A DNA stretch of 64,000 bases from Nocardia higoensis (GCF_015477835.1 NZ_JADLQN010000001.1:2356001-2420000); one strand, 5' to 3'; positions 24,720 to 33,275 are shown, counted from the stretch's first letter. Numbers and translations are program-made. Notes: generated by a model not told the origin, from the letters alone.

Positions 24720-26009
24720 TCAGGACGACACCGGCTGCGGCTCCCGCGTCTGCTCGGTCGCGGGCTGTGCCGCGGCCGGGGTGTGGGTCGATCGCCGGGA
24801 GGCGAGCACGAACAGCACGACCAGCAGCACGCTCAACCACACGTAGGTGTTGCCGACGAAATGCTGCGACCCCGTCCACTCCGATTCCCGTTCCTCGCCG
24901 TTGGGCAGCCAGTTCTGCGGCCCGTAGACGAACACCGCGGCCGTCACCACCGCGACCGCGCACGGCAGAACCGCCCGCCGCCACGGCATCCGCACCGCGT
25001 AGGCGACGACTGCGAACAGGGCCGGGGCGATCCACACCCAGTGGTGGGACCAGGAGATCGGCGAGACCAGCAGAGTGAACACGGCGTTGATCGCCAACGC
25101 GAGCGCGGGCAGCCCGGCCGCCCGGCGCATCGCCGTGATCACCAGGGCCAGCACCAGCGCACCCACCACCAGCCAGACCACCGTGAACGCGGGCTCGGGC
25201 ACCTTCAGGCGGGCCAGCACGGCCTGGATCGACTGATTGGTGTGGAAGGCCGAGCCGCTGAGGCCGTCGACGTTCATGCCGCCGAACCAGTAGGTCATCG
25301 AGGCGTCGGGCAGGATCGCGAAGCTCAGCGCGGTCGCCACGGCGCCGGTGATCGCGGCGGTGACCGCCGCCTTGTAGTCCTTGCGGATCAGGAAGTACAG
25401 CACGAACGCCGCGGGCGTCAGCTTGACCGCCGCGGCGATGCCGACCAGCATGCCGCGCCGCCATTTCGGCTTCTCGGTCAGGCAGTCGGCGGCCACCAGC
25501 GCCATCAGCAGCAGGTTGACCTGACCGAAGTCGAGGGTCGCGTGGGTCGGCTCGAGCAGCATCGCGAGCGGGACCGCGCAGGCGGTCGCGAACAGGGCGG
25601 TGCGCCGCTGCTCCTCTCCCGGCCATACCCGGCGCGCCACCAGGTACAGCGTCAGCGTCAGCGCCGCCACGGAGGTGAGGAAGAAGGCGAAGGCGGCGAT
25701 GTCCCAGGGCAGCAGCGCGAAGGGCGCGAGCACCAGTGCCGCGAACGGCGGATAGATGAACGGCAGCCCGATGCCTATGGTGGTCTGCGGTAGCTGGCCG
25801 TACATGTCGCCACCGTGCCGCAGGGCGTCGATACCGAGCCGGTAGACCTGCAGATCGATGAAGCCGCCGGTGATCTCCTCGAACGGCCACAGCGGCCTGG
25901 TCAGGCACACGGTGGAGAACACGACGAGCAGCAACGGCGCCAGCCATGCCGAACGCCTCGAGCGGCGGTTCGACGGCCTGGGCGCACTCTCGCGTACAGA
26001 ACTACTCAT
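24720..26009 (-). CDS. GT87-family polyprenol-phosphate-mannose-dependent glycosyltransferase
   Basis: This 429-residue GT-C membrane enzyme has about ten hydrophobic helices. The first extracytoplasmic loop carries GGFIDLQVYRLGIDALRHGGDMYG, with the acidic residue needed by this family; later loops include LEPTHATLDFGQVNLLLMALV and SPISWSHHWVWIAP, both GT87 hallmarks. Relatives such as PimE and Rv2181 add mannose to phosphatidylinositol mannosides, lipomannan or lipoarabinomannan from polyprenyl phosphomannose on the outer face of the membrane. The ATG at 26009 overlaps the stop of a short upstream frame as ATGA. Confidence 0.9.
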   Translation of the reverse strand: MSSSVRESAPRPSNRRSRRSAWLAPLLLVVFSTVCLTRPLWPFEEITGGFIDLQVYRLGIDALRHGGDMYGQLPQTTIGIGLPFIYPPFAALVLAPFALLPWDIAAFAFFLTSVAALTLTLYLVARRVWPGEEQRRTALFATACAVPLAMLLEPTHATLDFGQVNLLLMALVAADCLTEKPKWRRGMLVGIAAAVKLTPAAFVLYFLIRKDYKAAVTAAITGAVATALSFAILPDASMTYWFGGMNVDGLSGSAFHTNQSIQAVLARLKVPEPAFTVVWLVVGALVLALVITAMRRAAGLPALALAINAVFTLLVSPISWSHHWVWIAPALFAVVAYAVRMPWRRAVLPCAVAVVTAAVFVYGPQNWLPNGEERESEWTGSQHFVGNTYVWLSVLLVVLFVLASRRSTHTPAAAQPATEQTREPQPVSS

Positions 26010-26224
26010 CCGCGCCGACTATACGGACCTGTTCGGCTCGCTTCGGCAGCAGTCGCCAGATCCGCGCTGCTCAGGCAGTTTGCCGCTGGATAACAGGGCC
26101 GATCCGGCGAGATCTCCAGCCACACACGGGCCGCGGCGGCCGCCGTCGTGAACCGCTTCGTGTCACCGACATCCGCGATCCCCTCGGTCGCCTCCTCGGC
26201 CCGCTCGCCGACGCCGACCCGCAT
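26006..26224 (-). CDS. Possible short gene coupled to the GT87 gene
   Basis: A 72-codon frame ends in an ATGA overlap with the glycosyltransferase start. Its first 40 codons have near-complete G/C third positions; the last 25 codons do not. There is no recognisable domain (…VGDTKRFTTAAAAARVWLEIS…) and no clear ribosome site. The start could lie further upstream because the frame stays open. It may be a leader peptide, a coupling frame, or chance. Confidence 0.3.
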   Translation of the reverse strand: MRVGVGERAEEATEGIADVGDTKRFTTAAAAARVWLEISPDRPCYPAANCLSSADLATAAEASRTGPYSRRG

Positions 26225-26362
26225 GTCATCGCACACCACACCGGACACGGCGCGTCGCGACCATCGAGTGATCCCGTTCCGTAGGAGATGCAGGAGCGCT
26301 CCCAGCCGGGTAGCTTCTCGTCTCGGGTCAGGTGACCTGATCGGGATTCGGAGTGGTGAGCA

Positions 26363-29300
26363 GTGCGGTCTGACGGAGTGCCGCGGCAGGTTCCGGCACG
26401 AGCGCGGACCGCGATGTCGCGGCGGGTTCGCTATGCGAACTTGTCGCGCGTATTGAGCGCCGCTGTGGAAGCCGACCCCGACAGCGTGCTGGTCACCCTC
26501 GGAGTCGACCGCCGCGAACTCGACAAGCGGTCGACACGGTGGGCACGCATCCTGCTCGCGCGCGGGATCGGGGCGCGCGATCTGGTGATCGTGTCGGTGT
26601 CGTCGCCGGTGGACGCGGTGACGGCGATGTGGGCGGTGGCCAAGGCCGGGGCGGCGTTCGGTCCCGGACTCCCGGAACTGCTCGCCCGCGCCCGCCTCGG
26701 CATCACCACCGCCCGCGACCTCGCCCACGAGCCCGCGGGCTCGATCTCCTGGCTGCTCATGGACGATCCGCGCCTGCGCGCCGAAGCCGAACGCCACCTC
26801 GGCGAGCCGATCGTGCAAGCCGAACGGGTGCGCCCGGTGACCGCCGAGGACCCGGCCTGGCTGTACACCCGCACCGGCGCGAACGGGGTCGAGATCGTCA
26901 CCGTGAACCACGACGAGGTCGCGCACACGCTGCCCCCGCATGATGCCGTCCCGCCGGAACTCGACCTGTTCACACCGGCGGAACAGCAGGAGCACCCCGC
27001 CACCCGGCTGGTGCGACTGCTGTTGTCCTCCTGGCATTTCCGGCCCGCCCCGGCCGAGGTCCCCGACCCGCCGCAGACGCTGGCCGGTCTGTTCGACGCC
27101 GTGGTCGCCCGCCATCCCGACGCGATCGCGCTCAGCTCCGACACCGGCCGCTGGACCTATACCGAAATCGACGGGCGCGCGAATCGCCTGGCCCGCAGGC
27201 TGATCGCCCACGGCGTCGGCCCCGAGACGATCGCCGCGGTCCTGCTGCCGCGTGGCGTGGACCAGGTGGTTGCCCTGCTGGCGGTGGTCAAAGCGGGCGG
27301 GGCGTATCTGCCGATCGATCCCGCCTACCCGGCCGAACGCATCGCCTATCTGCTCGACGACGCACGGCCGGTATGCGCCCTCATCGACGGCACCGCGGAG
27401 ATGCCGGTCAACCTGCCGACTCTCACCGTCGACGACGACACCGCTTTCCCGAGCGAACCGATCACCGATCAGGAGCGCCGCACCCCGCTACGTCCGGACC
27501 ATCTCGCGTACGTCATCTACACCTCCGGCTCCACCGGCCGTCCCAAGGGCGTGCAGATCCCGCACCGCAATGTGCTCGCCCTGTTCGACAGCACCCGCGC
27601 GCTGTTCGATTTCGACCACACCGACGTGTGGACGATGTTCCACTCCTCCGCCTTCGACTTCTCGGTGTGGGAGATGTGGGGCGCGCTGCTGCACGGCGGC
27701 CGCCTGCACCTGGTCGACCTCGACACCGCCCGCTCCCCCGCCCGGTTGCGCGCCCTGCTCGGCGCCGAACAGGTCACCGTGCTCAACCAGACCCCGTCGG
27801 CCTTCCACCAGCTGTGCGCCGCCGACAGAGACATCGCAGGTGAACACGGTCACGAGCCGCTGTCCTTGCGCCACATCATCTTCGGCGGCGAGGCCCTGGA
27901 CCAGCGCAGCCTCACCGATTGGTTCGACCGCCACGGCGAGGACTCCCCCCGCCTGGTGAACATGTACGGCACCACCGAGACCACCGTGCACGCCACCCAT
28001 CACGCGCTGACCCGGTCCGGTCCGGGCGGTATCGGCACCGGCCTGCCCGGCCTGCGGGTGCTCGTCCTCGACCAGCGTCTACACCCGGTGCCTTTCGGCG
28101 TCACCGGTGAGATCTATCTGGCCGGTCTCCAGGTGGCCCGCGGCTACCACCATCGCCCCGACCTCACCGCGACCCGTTTCGTCGCCGACCCGCTGGGCGG
28201 GGGCGTCCGCCTCTACCGCACCGGCGACCTCGGCGCCTGGGGCCGCGACGGCACGCTGCGCTACCTCGGTCGCGCCGACGACCAGGTGCAGGTGCGCGGT
28301 TTCCGGGTCGAACTCGGCGAGGTCGAGGCCGCCGTGCTGGCCGCGCCCGGCGTACGGAGCGCGGCCGTGCTGGCCCGCGAGGATGTCGGCGGCACCCGGC
28401 AGCTGGTCGCCTACGTCACCGGCACCGACGATCACGCCGCCGTCCGCGACGCCGTCGCGAGAATCCTTCCGCACCACATGGTCCCGTCGTCGGTGGTACC
28501 CCTCGACACACTGCCGCTGACCGCCCACGGCAAACTCGACCGCGCCGCCCTACCCGCCCCCGTGGTCGCCACCGCCTACCGCGCCCCGCGCGACGAGGTG
28601 GAACACGCTGTCGCCGCCGCCTTCGCCGAGGTCCTCGGCCTGCCCCGGATCGGCGTCGACGACGACTTCTTCGCCCTCGGCGGCACCTCGCTGCGGATGT
28701 TCGGCCTGCAACGGGCCCTCGCCACCCGCCTCGACGCCGAGGTCCCGGTGACGACTCTGCTCGAAGCGGGCACCGTCGCCGAACTCGCCCGCCGCCTGCG
28801 CGAGAACCCGGCGCCGACCCGCACCGAAGGCCCGCTCGCCGACACCGCGCTCGATCCCGAGATCACTCCCGCCGGCCTGCTCGCACACCGCGGACCCGCC
28901 ACCGACGTCCTGCTCACCGGCGCCACCGGTTTCCTGGGCGCCTACCTGCTGCGTGAACTCCTCGACCGCACCACCGCCCGCGTCTGGTGCCTGGTGCGCG
29001 CGGCGAGCGTCGAACACGGCATGGCCCGCATCCACACCACGCTCGAGAACTACCGACTGTGGGAGCCCGGCTTCGCGACCAGGATCATCGCCGTTCCCGG
29101 TGATCTCGCCGCTCCCGACCTCGGCCTGTCCGGGCCCGACCGCGCGCGCCTGGCCGAGCAGATCCACGTGATCTATCACAACGGCGCCCGTGTCAACCAT
29201 CTCGAACCGTATGCCCGGCTGCGACAGGCCAATGTCGAGGGCACCAGGGAAGTCCTGCGCCTGGCCACCACCGCCCACGCCAAACCCGTCCACTTCGTCT

Positions 29301-30028
29301 CCACCACCGGCTCCGTCGTCGCGGCGGGCGAGACCACTCCCGTCACCGAGGACACCGCCCGCGCGGCAGCCGATCTCATCGACAGCGGCTACGTCATCAG
29401 CAAGTGGACCGCCGAGCAGCTGCTGTTCCAGGCCCGCGACCGCGGTCTGCCCGTGCGCGTCTACCGCCCCGGATTGATTTCCGGCGACCTGCAATTCGGC
29501 GCCCACAACCCCGACGACAGCTTCTGGAACATGATCCGCGCCGCCGCCCTCCTCGGCGCCGCGCCCGACGTGGTCGATGCCACCGTCTCTCTCACCCCCG
29601 TCACCTACGTGGCCCGCGCTCTCGTCGAGATCTCCCTGCGCGCCCCCCGCGCCACCGCCTTCCACCTCGTCAACCGCATCCCGGTGCCCGTAGCCGCGGT
29701 GCTCGACGCCCTGCGCCGCAACGGCTTCGACATCACCACCGCCGACCCCGCCGAGATCAGCGCCCGACTGCACCACGAAGCCCACCGCCGCGACGCCGCG
29801 GGCGACGACACCCTCGTCCGCGCCGCCCTGCTCAGCACCGGCTACACCGACGGCATCGCCACCCTCGACTTCGACGACACCAACACCCGAACCACCCTGC
29901 GCGGCACCGGCATCGCCTGCCCCGCCCTCACCCCCGCCGACCTCGACACCTACATCCGCGCCTTCCGCACCACCGGTTTCCTCCCCGCCCCCGACCCCGC
30001 GCCCTCCCGGCCGACCTTGTCGGGTTAG
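26363..30028 (+). CDS. Single-module NRPS: decayed A fragment - A (L-Thr code) - T - thioester reductase
   Basis: This 1221-residue protein has four parts. Residues about 25-200 resemble the first third of an adenylation domain but lack function: the ATP loop is degraded to YTRTGANGVE. Residues about 236-740 form a complete A domain with YTSGSTGRPKG (386-396), YRTGDLG and the catalytic Lys724. The ten specificity positions read D432 F433 W436 N475 I506 G508 M534 V542 H543 K724, the established L-threonine code. A carrier domain follows with FFALGGTSL (Ser776). The C terminus (850-1200) is an NAD(P)H reductase with TGATGFLG (852-859) and the Y1010-x3-K1014 pair. It has no condensation domain, so it should release threoninal or threoninol. 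The GTG at 26363 has a GGAG site 9 bases upstream. There is no MbtH gene nearby. Confidence 0.93.
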   Translation: MRSDGVPRQVPARARTAMSRRVRYANLSRVLSAAVEADPDSVLVTLGVDRRELDKRSTRWARILLARGIGARDLVIVSVSSPVDAVTAMWAVAKAGAAFGPGLPELLARARLGITTARDLAHEPAGSISWLLMDDPRLRAEAERHLGEPIVQAERVRPVTAEDPAWLYTRTGANGVEIVTVNHDEVAHTLPPHDAVPPELDLFTPAEQQEHPATRLVRLLLSSWHFRPAPAEVPDPPQTLAGLFDAVVARHPDAIALSSDTGRWTYTEIDGRANRLARRLIAHGVGPETIAAVLLPRGVDQVVALLAVVKAGGAYLPIDPAYPAERIAYLLDDARPVCALIDGTAEMPVNLPTLTVDDDTAFPSEPITDQERRTPLRPDHLAYVIYTSGSTGRPKGVQIPHRNVLALFDSTRALFDFDHTDVWTMFHSSAFDFSVWEMWGALLHGGRLHLVDLDTARSPARLRALLGAEQVTVLNQTPSAFHQLCAADRDIAGEHGHEPLSLRHIIFGGEALDQRSLTDWFDRHGEDSPRLVNMYGTTETTVHATHHALTRSGPGGIGTGLPGLRVLVLDQRLHPVPFGVTGEIYLAGLQVARGYHHRPDLTATRFVADPLGGGVRLYRTGDLGAWGRDGTLRYLGRADDQVQVRGFRVELGEVEAAVLAAPGVRSAAVLAREDVGGTRQLVAYVTGTDDHAAVRDAVARILPHHMVPSSVVPLDTLPLTAHGKLDRAALPAPVVATAYRAPRDEVEHAVAAAFAEVLGLPRIGVDDDFFALGGTSLRMFGLQRALATRLDAEVPVTTLLEAGTVAELARRLRENPAPTRTEGPLADTALDPEITPAGLLAHRGPATDVLLTGATGFLGAYLLRELLDRTTARVWCLVRAASVEHGMARIHTTLENYRLWEPGFATRIIAVPGDLAAPDLGLSGPDRARLAEQIHVIYHNGARVNHLEPYARLRQANVEGTREVLRLATTAHAKPVHFVSTTGSVVAAGETTPVTEDTARAAADLIDSGYVISKWTAEQLLFQARDRGLPVRVYRPGLISGDLQFGAHNPDDSFWNMIRAAALLGAAPDVVDATVSLTPVTYVARALVEISLRAPRATAFHLVNRIPVPVAAVLDALRRNGFDITTADPAEISARLHHEAHRRDAAGDDTLVRAALLSTGYTDGIATLDFDDTNTRTTLRGTGIACPALTPADLDTYIRAFRTTGFLPAPDPAPSRPTLSG

Positions 30029-30333
30029 CGAACCGTCGCAGCGCCGGTTCCCTGTGATCGGAACCGGAGAGGGCAGTCGGCGGCGACGACATTCGATCGA
30101 ATTGCGGACCCACCATTAGGCGATATACCGACGAATATCATCCGATACTCCACCGGGAAATCTTTCCAGAATTAATTTTCCACAGTTGACATTCAATGGT
30201 GAATAATTACATTCCGCCCGTCATGATTAGTGATTTCGGCCACAAAATCATGCGAACCGGTTATATTTCAAACATCGACTGATGCGGTTCGACATTCCGC
30301 CGGATCGTTGCTCGACATTCCCTGGAGATAGCC
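30029..30333. other. AT-rich intergenic region before the secreted protein gene
   Basis: From about 30110 to 30280 the base composition drops far below the genome norm. No gene is present. The stretch probably contains the promoter and any regulator sites of the gene at 30334, and marks the end of the NRPS unit. I saw no hairpin terminator after the NRPS stop. Confidence 0.55.
30186..30213 (+). promoter_or_regulatory. Candidate sigma-70-type promoter
   Basis: TTGACA and TACATT are 16 bases apart inside the AT-rich region. A second weaker TATATT lies closer to the gene, so the true start is uncertain. Confidence 0.4.
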
Positions 30334-30951
30334 ATGAGTTACACATCCACTCTTCTTCGCGCCGGCGTTCTCGTTCCGATCGCCGTCGCCACCGTGTTCA
30401 GTATGGCCGCACCCGCGAGTGCCGCCACCGTGAACGTGAACTGGAGCTGCCGGGGCACCGTCCTCGGCATCGGCCAGACCTCGAGCATGAGCACAACGGT
30501 CACCGGCACCGCGCCGAGTTCGGCGGCGTCGGGTTCCGCGGTGGCCATCACCCTCACCCCGGGCGCCTCGTCGGTTCCCAGTTCCGCTTCCGGCTTCACC
30601 GTGAACAACATCAGCAACCTGAAGATGACGTTCCCGACCCCGGCGAACTCGACACTGGTCTCGGCCACCGCCTCCGGCGGAAGCGTGGCAGGCACTGTCT
30701 CCACGTCGGGCGGGAATGTCGTCCTGACCGTACCGGGTCCGATCGCCGGCGGCACCAGCTTCACCCCGCCCGCGGTGACCATCAACGTCACCGCGGGCGC
30801 CGCCGGAACGCCCATCACCAGCAAGTACGCGGGGACGAGCTACAGCAACCCCGGCATGACCATGACGACCAACGTGTCCTTCGTCGGCAACGTCGCGACC
30901 TCGTGCTACCCGAACCCGTCACCGACTCTCACCACCACGACCGTGAGCTGA
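30334..30951 (+). CDS. Secreted Ser/Thr/Gly-rich protein
   Basis: This 205-residue exported protein has a classical signal peptide (LLRAGVLVPIAVATVFSMAAPASA, cleavage after ASA near residue 32). The mature part is beta-rich and low in charge, with two cysteines near its two ends (WSCRGT and TSCYPNP) that could form one disulfide. It has no known catalytic motif; the repetitive Thr/Ser/Val pattern resembles actinobacterial secreted proteins of unknown role. CTGGAGA precedes the ATG. It is monocistronic, with a terminator hairpin after it. Confidence 0.8.
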   Translation: MSYTSTLLRAGVLVPIAVATVFSMAAPASAATVNVNWSCRGTVLGIGQTSSMSTTVTGTAPSSAASGSAVAITLTPGASSVPSSASGFTVNNISNLKMTFPTPANSTLVSATASGGSVAGTVSTSGGNVVLTVPGPIAGGTSFTPPAVTINVTAGAAGTPITSKYAGTSYSNPGMTMTTNVSFVGNVATSCYPNPSPTLTTTTVS

Positions 30952-31010
30952 GCGCACGGACGTCACGACATCGCGACCGGTATCCGTATCGGAAGGGTGT
31001 GGTGAACATG

Positions 31011-31044
31011 CCTGGACCGGGTTGCGCCGGCAACCCGGTCCAGG
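31011..31044 (+). terminator. Terminator of the secreted protein gene
   Basis: CCTGGACCGGGTTGC and GCAACCCGGTCCAGG form a perfect 15-bp stem with a GCCG loop, 59 bases after the stop. Confidence 0.8.
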
Positions 31045-31152
31045 TCTCACCCGAGCCGAGTGGGGCGACCACCATCCTCGACAGTGGTTGCGCTGTTTCG
31101 GTTTTGGTGTGATGACACCAATTCCGCGATGCGCAACATCACATCGGCGGAG

Positions 31153-31386
31153 GTGTCGTACAGTGCATGTCCTACACCGCGCACGGCCGCTTCGGCGGCC
31201 GGACCCTTGCACGCTTTCGTGATGTCGTCAGCCGCGGTACGGGCTGTCGGCCAATCGATCGACAGGAGCCCACATGCCCGCTCCGCTCATCCGGCGGCAT
31301 TCGTCGAGGCCACCGAACTCCCCGACCCCTCGGACGGAATGGGGCGCTCGACGACCGAGCACACCCTGATCGTCGACTTCTGCTGA
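31153..31386 (+). CDS. Possible small protein upstream of the MarR gene
   Basis: A 77-codon frame has good third-position G/C bias only over its last 40 codons, encoding an acidic C terminus that ends TTEHTLIVDFC. The start is unclear (GTG 31153, with GGAGG too close, or GTG/ATG at 31219/31222). No modifying enzymes for a ribosomal peptide are nearby. An overlapping short frame from ATG 31274 has a better ribosome site but poorer codon bias and a short RTEWGARRP string like amidase domains. Confidence 0.3.
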   Translation: MSYSACPTPRTAASAAGPLHAFVMSSAAVRAVGQSIDRSPHARSAHPAAFVEATELPDPSDGMGRSTTEHTLIVDFC

Positions 31387-31422
31387 GCACATTCAACTTT
31401 CACATGATCGAGGGGAAAGCCT

Positions 31423-31920
31423 GTGTGCCCGAGAACAAGCGAACCCGCCCGGATCTCGGTCGAGCTCGAAAGGGCCCTGGAGTTCTATCACGGAACCGTC
31501 GAGGATCTGATTCGCGAATTGATCAGAGTACTGGGCCTGAACGAGACCGATCGGCGTGCGCTGGAGATCATCCTGCTCGAGGACGAGAAGTCCACGACGC
31601 CGGGAATGCTGGCCGAACGGCTCGGCCTCACCGCCGCCGGCGTCACGATCATGCTCAACCGGCTGGAGAAGCAGGGCTACATCGTCCGCTCGCTGCACCC
31701 GACCGATCGTCGTCGCGTGATCGTGATGGCCACCGAATTGGCCACCCATCGCGTCCGGGAACTCGTCTTCCCCATGATCGTCGAGCGCTACAAGATGTTG
31801 CTGAGATGGTACGACTCCGCCGAACGCGAAATAATCGCCGACTTCCTGACCCGCGCCGGTGAACTGCAACGAATGCACCGGCAGCGGCTGCGCGACGTGG
31901 CCCCCTACCCGCGCCCCTGA
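31423..31920 (+). CDS. MarR-family transcriptional regulator
   Basis: This 165-residue protein starts at GTG 31423 behind GAGGGGAAA. The winged HTH is clear: TDRRALEIILLEDEKSTTPGMLAERLGLTAAGVTIMLNRLEKQGYIVRSLHPTDRRRVIVMATELA, including the DRR wing. N- and C-terminal helices form the dimer interface. MarR proteins respond to phenolics, oxidants or antibiotics. The target is not apparent because no gene is closely divergent, and no inverted repeat was assigned. Confidence 0.88.
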   Translation: MCPRTSEPARISVELERALEFYHGTVEDLIRELIRVLGLNETDRRALEIILLEDEKSTTPGMLAERLGLTAAGVTIMLNRLEKQGYIVRSLHPTDRRRVIVMATELATHRVRELVFPMIVERYKMLLRWYDSAEREIIADFLTRAGELQRMHRQRLRDVAPYPRP

Positions 31921-32078
31921 AATTCTGCCCCACTGAGCCGTGTCGAAGCGACAGGAATTCGAGGCGCCCCGGAACTCACTCACCGAACTCCGGTAAGGGT
32001 TCTCGGGTTCGCGCTGCCCGCGTACTGCCATTTCCGGTCGAACCGATCGGCATATCCCGAGGAGAAAGCAGTAGCCGG

Positions 32079-32939
32079 ATGCGAACCATCGACAACAGCG
32101 AAGGCCGACCGGCAGCGCAGGACAACGACGCCGGGCCCGCGCCTCGGATTCTGTGCTGGTGCGGCCCGCCGGACGGTCGGTTCCGCCGACAGATGTCGCG
32201 GGCGGGTGTGGTGGCTGCGTTGGCGACCACGGCGATCGGGATAACGCTCCTGGTGCAGGCGGAGTGGAGCCCGCCGGTGCAGGCGCACGACCGGGAGTCG
32301 GTCTCGGGCCGGCTCACCATGCGGACTGTCGACTATCGCTCTGTCCAGAACCAGGCCGTCGTGCCGGACACCACCACGACCTCGGGCGCGCCGAGCGAGG
32401 TTCCTGTGCCGGGCTACGCCTCGGGCACCGACCCGGCTACCGATGCCGCAGGCGCCCAACCGGCCCCCGATTCCGGCCACCCCGAGACCGGCACGGACAC
32501 TGCGACGGAACCGCCGACAGCCATGCCACCGGAGGTCTCGACGGATGCGTCGGTGAGCGCGAGTGTGTCCGTGTCGGCGAGCCTGTCGATCGAGTTCACG
32601 TTCGGCGTCCCGGTCCCGAGTACGGACACTTCCACCTCGGTATCCACGGTGACCGTCACCACGACTCCGTCGGTCACTACGACGGCCGACCCGAGCACAG
32701 TGACGGTGTCGCCGCAGAGCACCACGACAACAACCACTGCGGCTCCCGCGAGCACCACGACAACGACCACCGCGGCTCCCGCAAGCACCACGACAACGAC
32801 CACGGCGCATCCTTCGAGCACCACAACAGCAGCAACGACGACCACGACGACGACCGAGCCTCCGAAGCCGACGCGTCCAACGACTCCGACGGTCGCACAC
32901 CCACCGGTCACATCGACACCGCCGACGACAGCCGAATAG
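32079..32939 (+). CDS. Membrane-anchored Thr-rich surface protein
   Basis: This 286-residue protein has a basic cytoplasmic N terminus, one transmembrane helix at about residues 42-60 (GVVAALATTAIGITLLVQA), then a long extracytoplasmic region rich in Thr, Ser, Pro and Ala. Residues about 210-260 consist of TTTTTTAAPAS-type repeats. This mucin-like stretch is a likely O-mannosylation substrate, as in mycobacterial Pro/Thr-rich exported proteins. No globular domain or LPXTG signal is visible. GAGGAGAAAG precedes the ATG. Its 3' end overlaps the convergent pseudogene at 32908. Confidence 0.72.
   Translation: MRTIDNSEGRPAAQDNDAGPAPRILCWCGPPDGRFRRQMSRAGVVAALATTAIGITLLVQAEWSPPVQAHDRESVSGRLTMRTVDYRSVQNQAVVPDTTTTSGAPSEVPVPGYASGTDPATDAAGAQPAPDSGHPETGTDTATEPPTAMPPEVSTDASVSASVSVSASLSIEFTFGVPVPSTDTSTSVSTVTVTTTPSVTTTADPSTVTVSPQSTTTTTTAAPASTTTTTTAAPASTTTTTTAHPSSTTTAATTTTTTTEPPKPTRPTTPTVAHPPVTSTPPTTAE
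32718..32816 (+). repeat. Three 33-bp tandem repeats in the Thr-rich gene
   Basis: Three near-identical 33-base units starting AGCACCACGACAAC encode an 11-residue Ser-Thr(6)-Ala-Ala-Pro-Ala block. The third copy has diverged at its end (AHPS). Confidence 0.85.
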
Positions 32940-33078
32940 CCCCTGCCTCCAGCCACGGCGGTGGCTGCGGGGCGGAAGCGGGATCGGTCCACCGAAGCGG
33001 GTATCCCACCCGGCGCACCTGCGCCGCATCCCATTCCGGTGTCGGCGAGCACGGGTCTATCCATCCGAGCGCGTTCAT
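32908..33078 (-). pseudogene. Decayed duplicate of the small gene at 33272-33565
   Basis: From ATG 33078 the frame reads NALGWIDPCSPTPEWDAAQVRR, then VGYPLRWTDPASAP, matching the N-terminal 40 residues of the intact neighbour except for a 15-base deletion that removes LARRL. After that similarity ends and the frame closes at 56 codons, overlapping the Thr-rich gene. It starts inside the 3' end of the small membrane gene at 33075. It looks like a truncated tandem duplication, possibly still translated. Confidence 0.75.
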
Positions 33079-33275
33079 CCCTGCCCTTCCCCTGGCGTTT
33101 GCCGACAAGCACCCGCCGCCGAGGACCGGCAGGGCGGCTGCGCCGGACGCTGGCCCTCGTACCGCTTGTCGGTTGGTGGCGGGTCGTCGTAGGCGGACGG
33201 CCAGAAGATCATCACCAGGACAACGGCGACCGGCAGCCCGACCGCGACGACGAGACCGAACTGAGCCCCGCTCAC
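33075..33275 (-). CDS. Small single-pass membrane protein coupled to the gene upstream
   Basis: This 66-residue protein begins at GTG 33275, whose GTGA overlaps the TGA of the preceding gene. One transmembrane helix (FGLVVAVGLPVAVVLVMIFWP) follows a five-residue lead. The C-terminal 38 residues are hydrophilic and Pro/Gln-rich with two cysteines (PPCRSS, GACRQT). Translational coupling makes it a likely partner of the small soluble protein at 33272-33565. The function is unknown. Confidence 0.65.
   Translation of the reverse strand: MSGAQFGLVVAVGLPVAVVLVMIFWPSAYDDPPPTDKRYEGQRPAQPPCRSSAAGACRQTPGEGQG

Noticed and set aside
31274-31369. 31-codon frame with an AGGAG site and an RTEWGARRP string like peptidoglycan amidases
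   Set aside because: It has poor codon bias compared with the overlapping frame, and the resemblance covers fewer than ten residues with no catalytic part.
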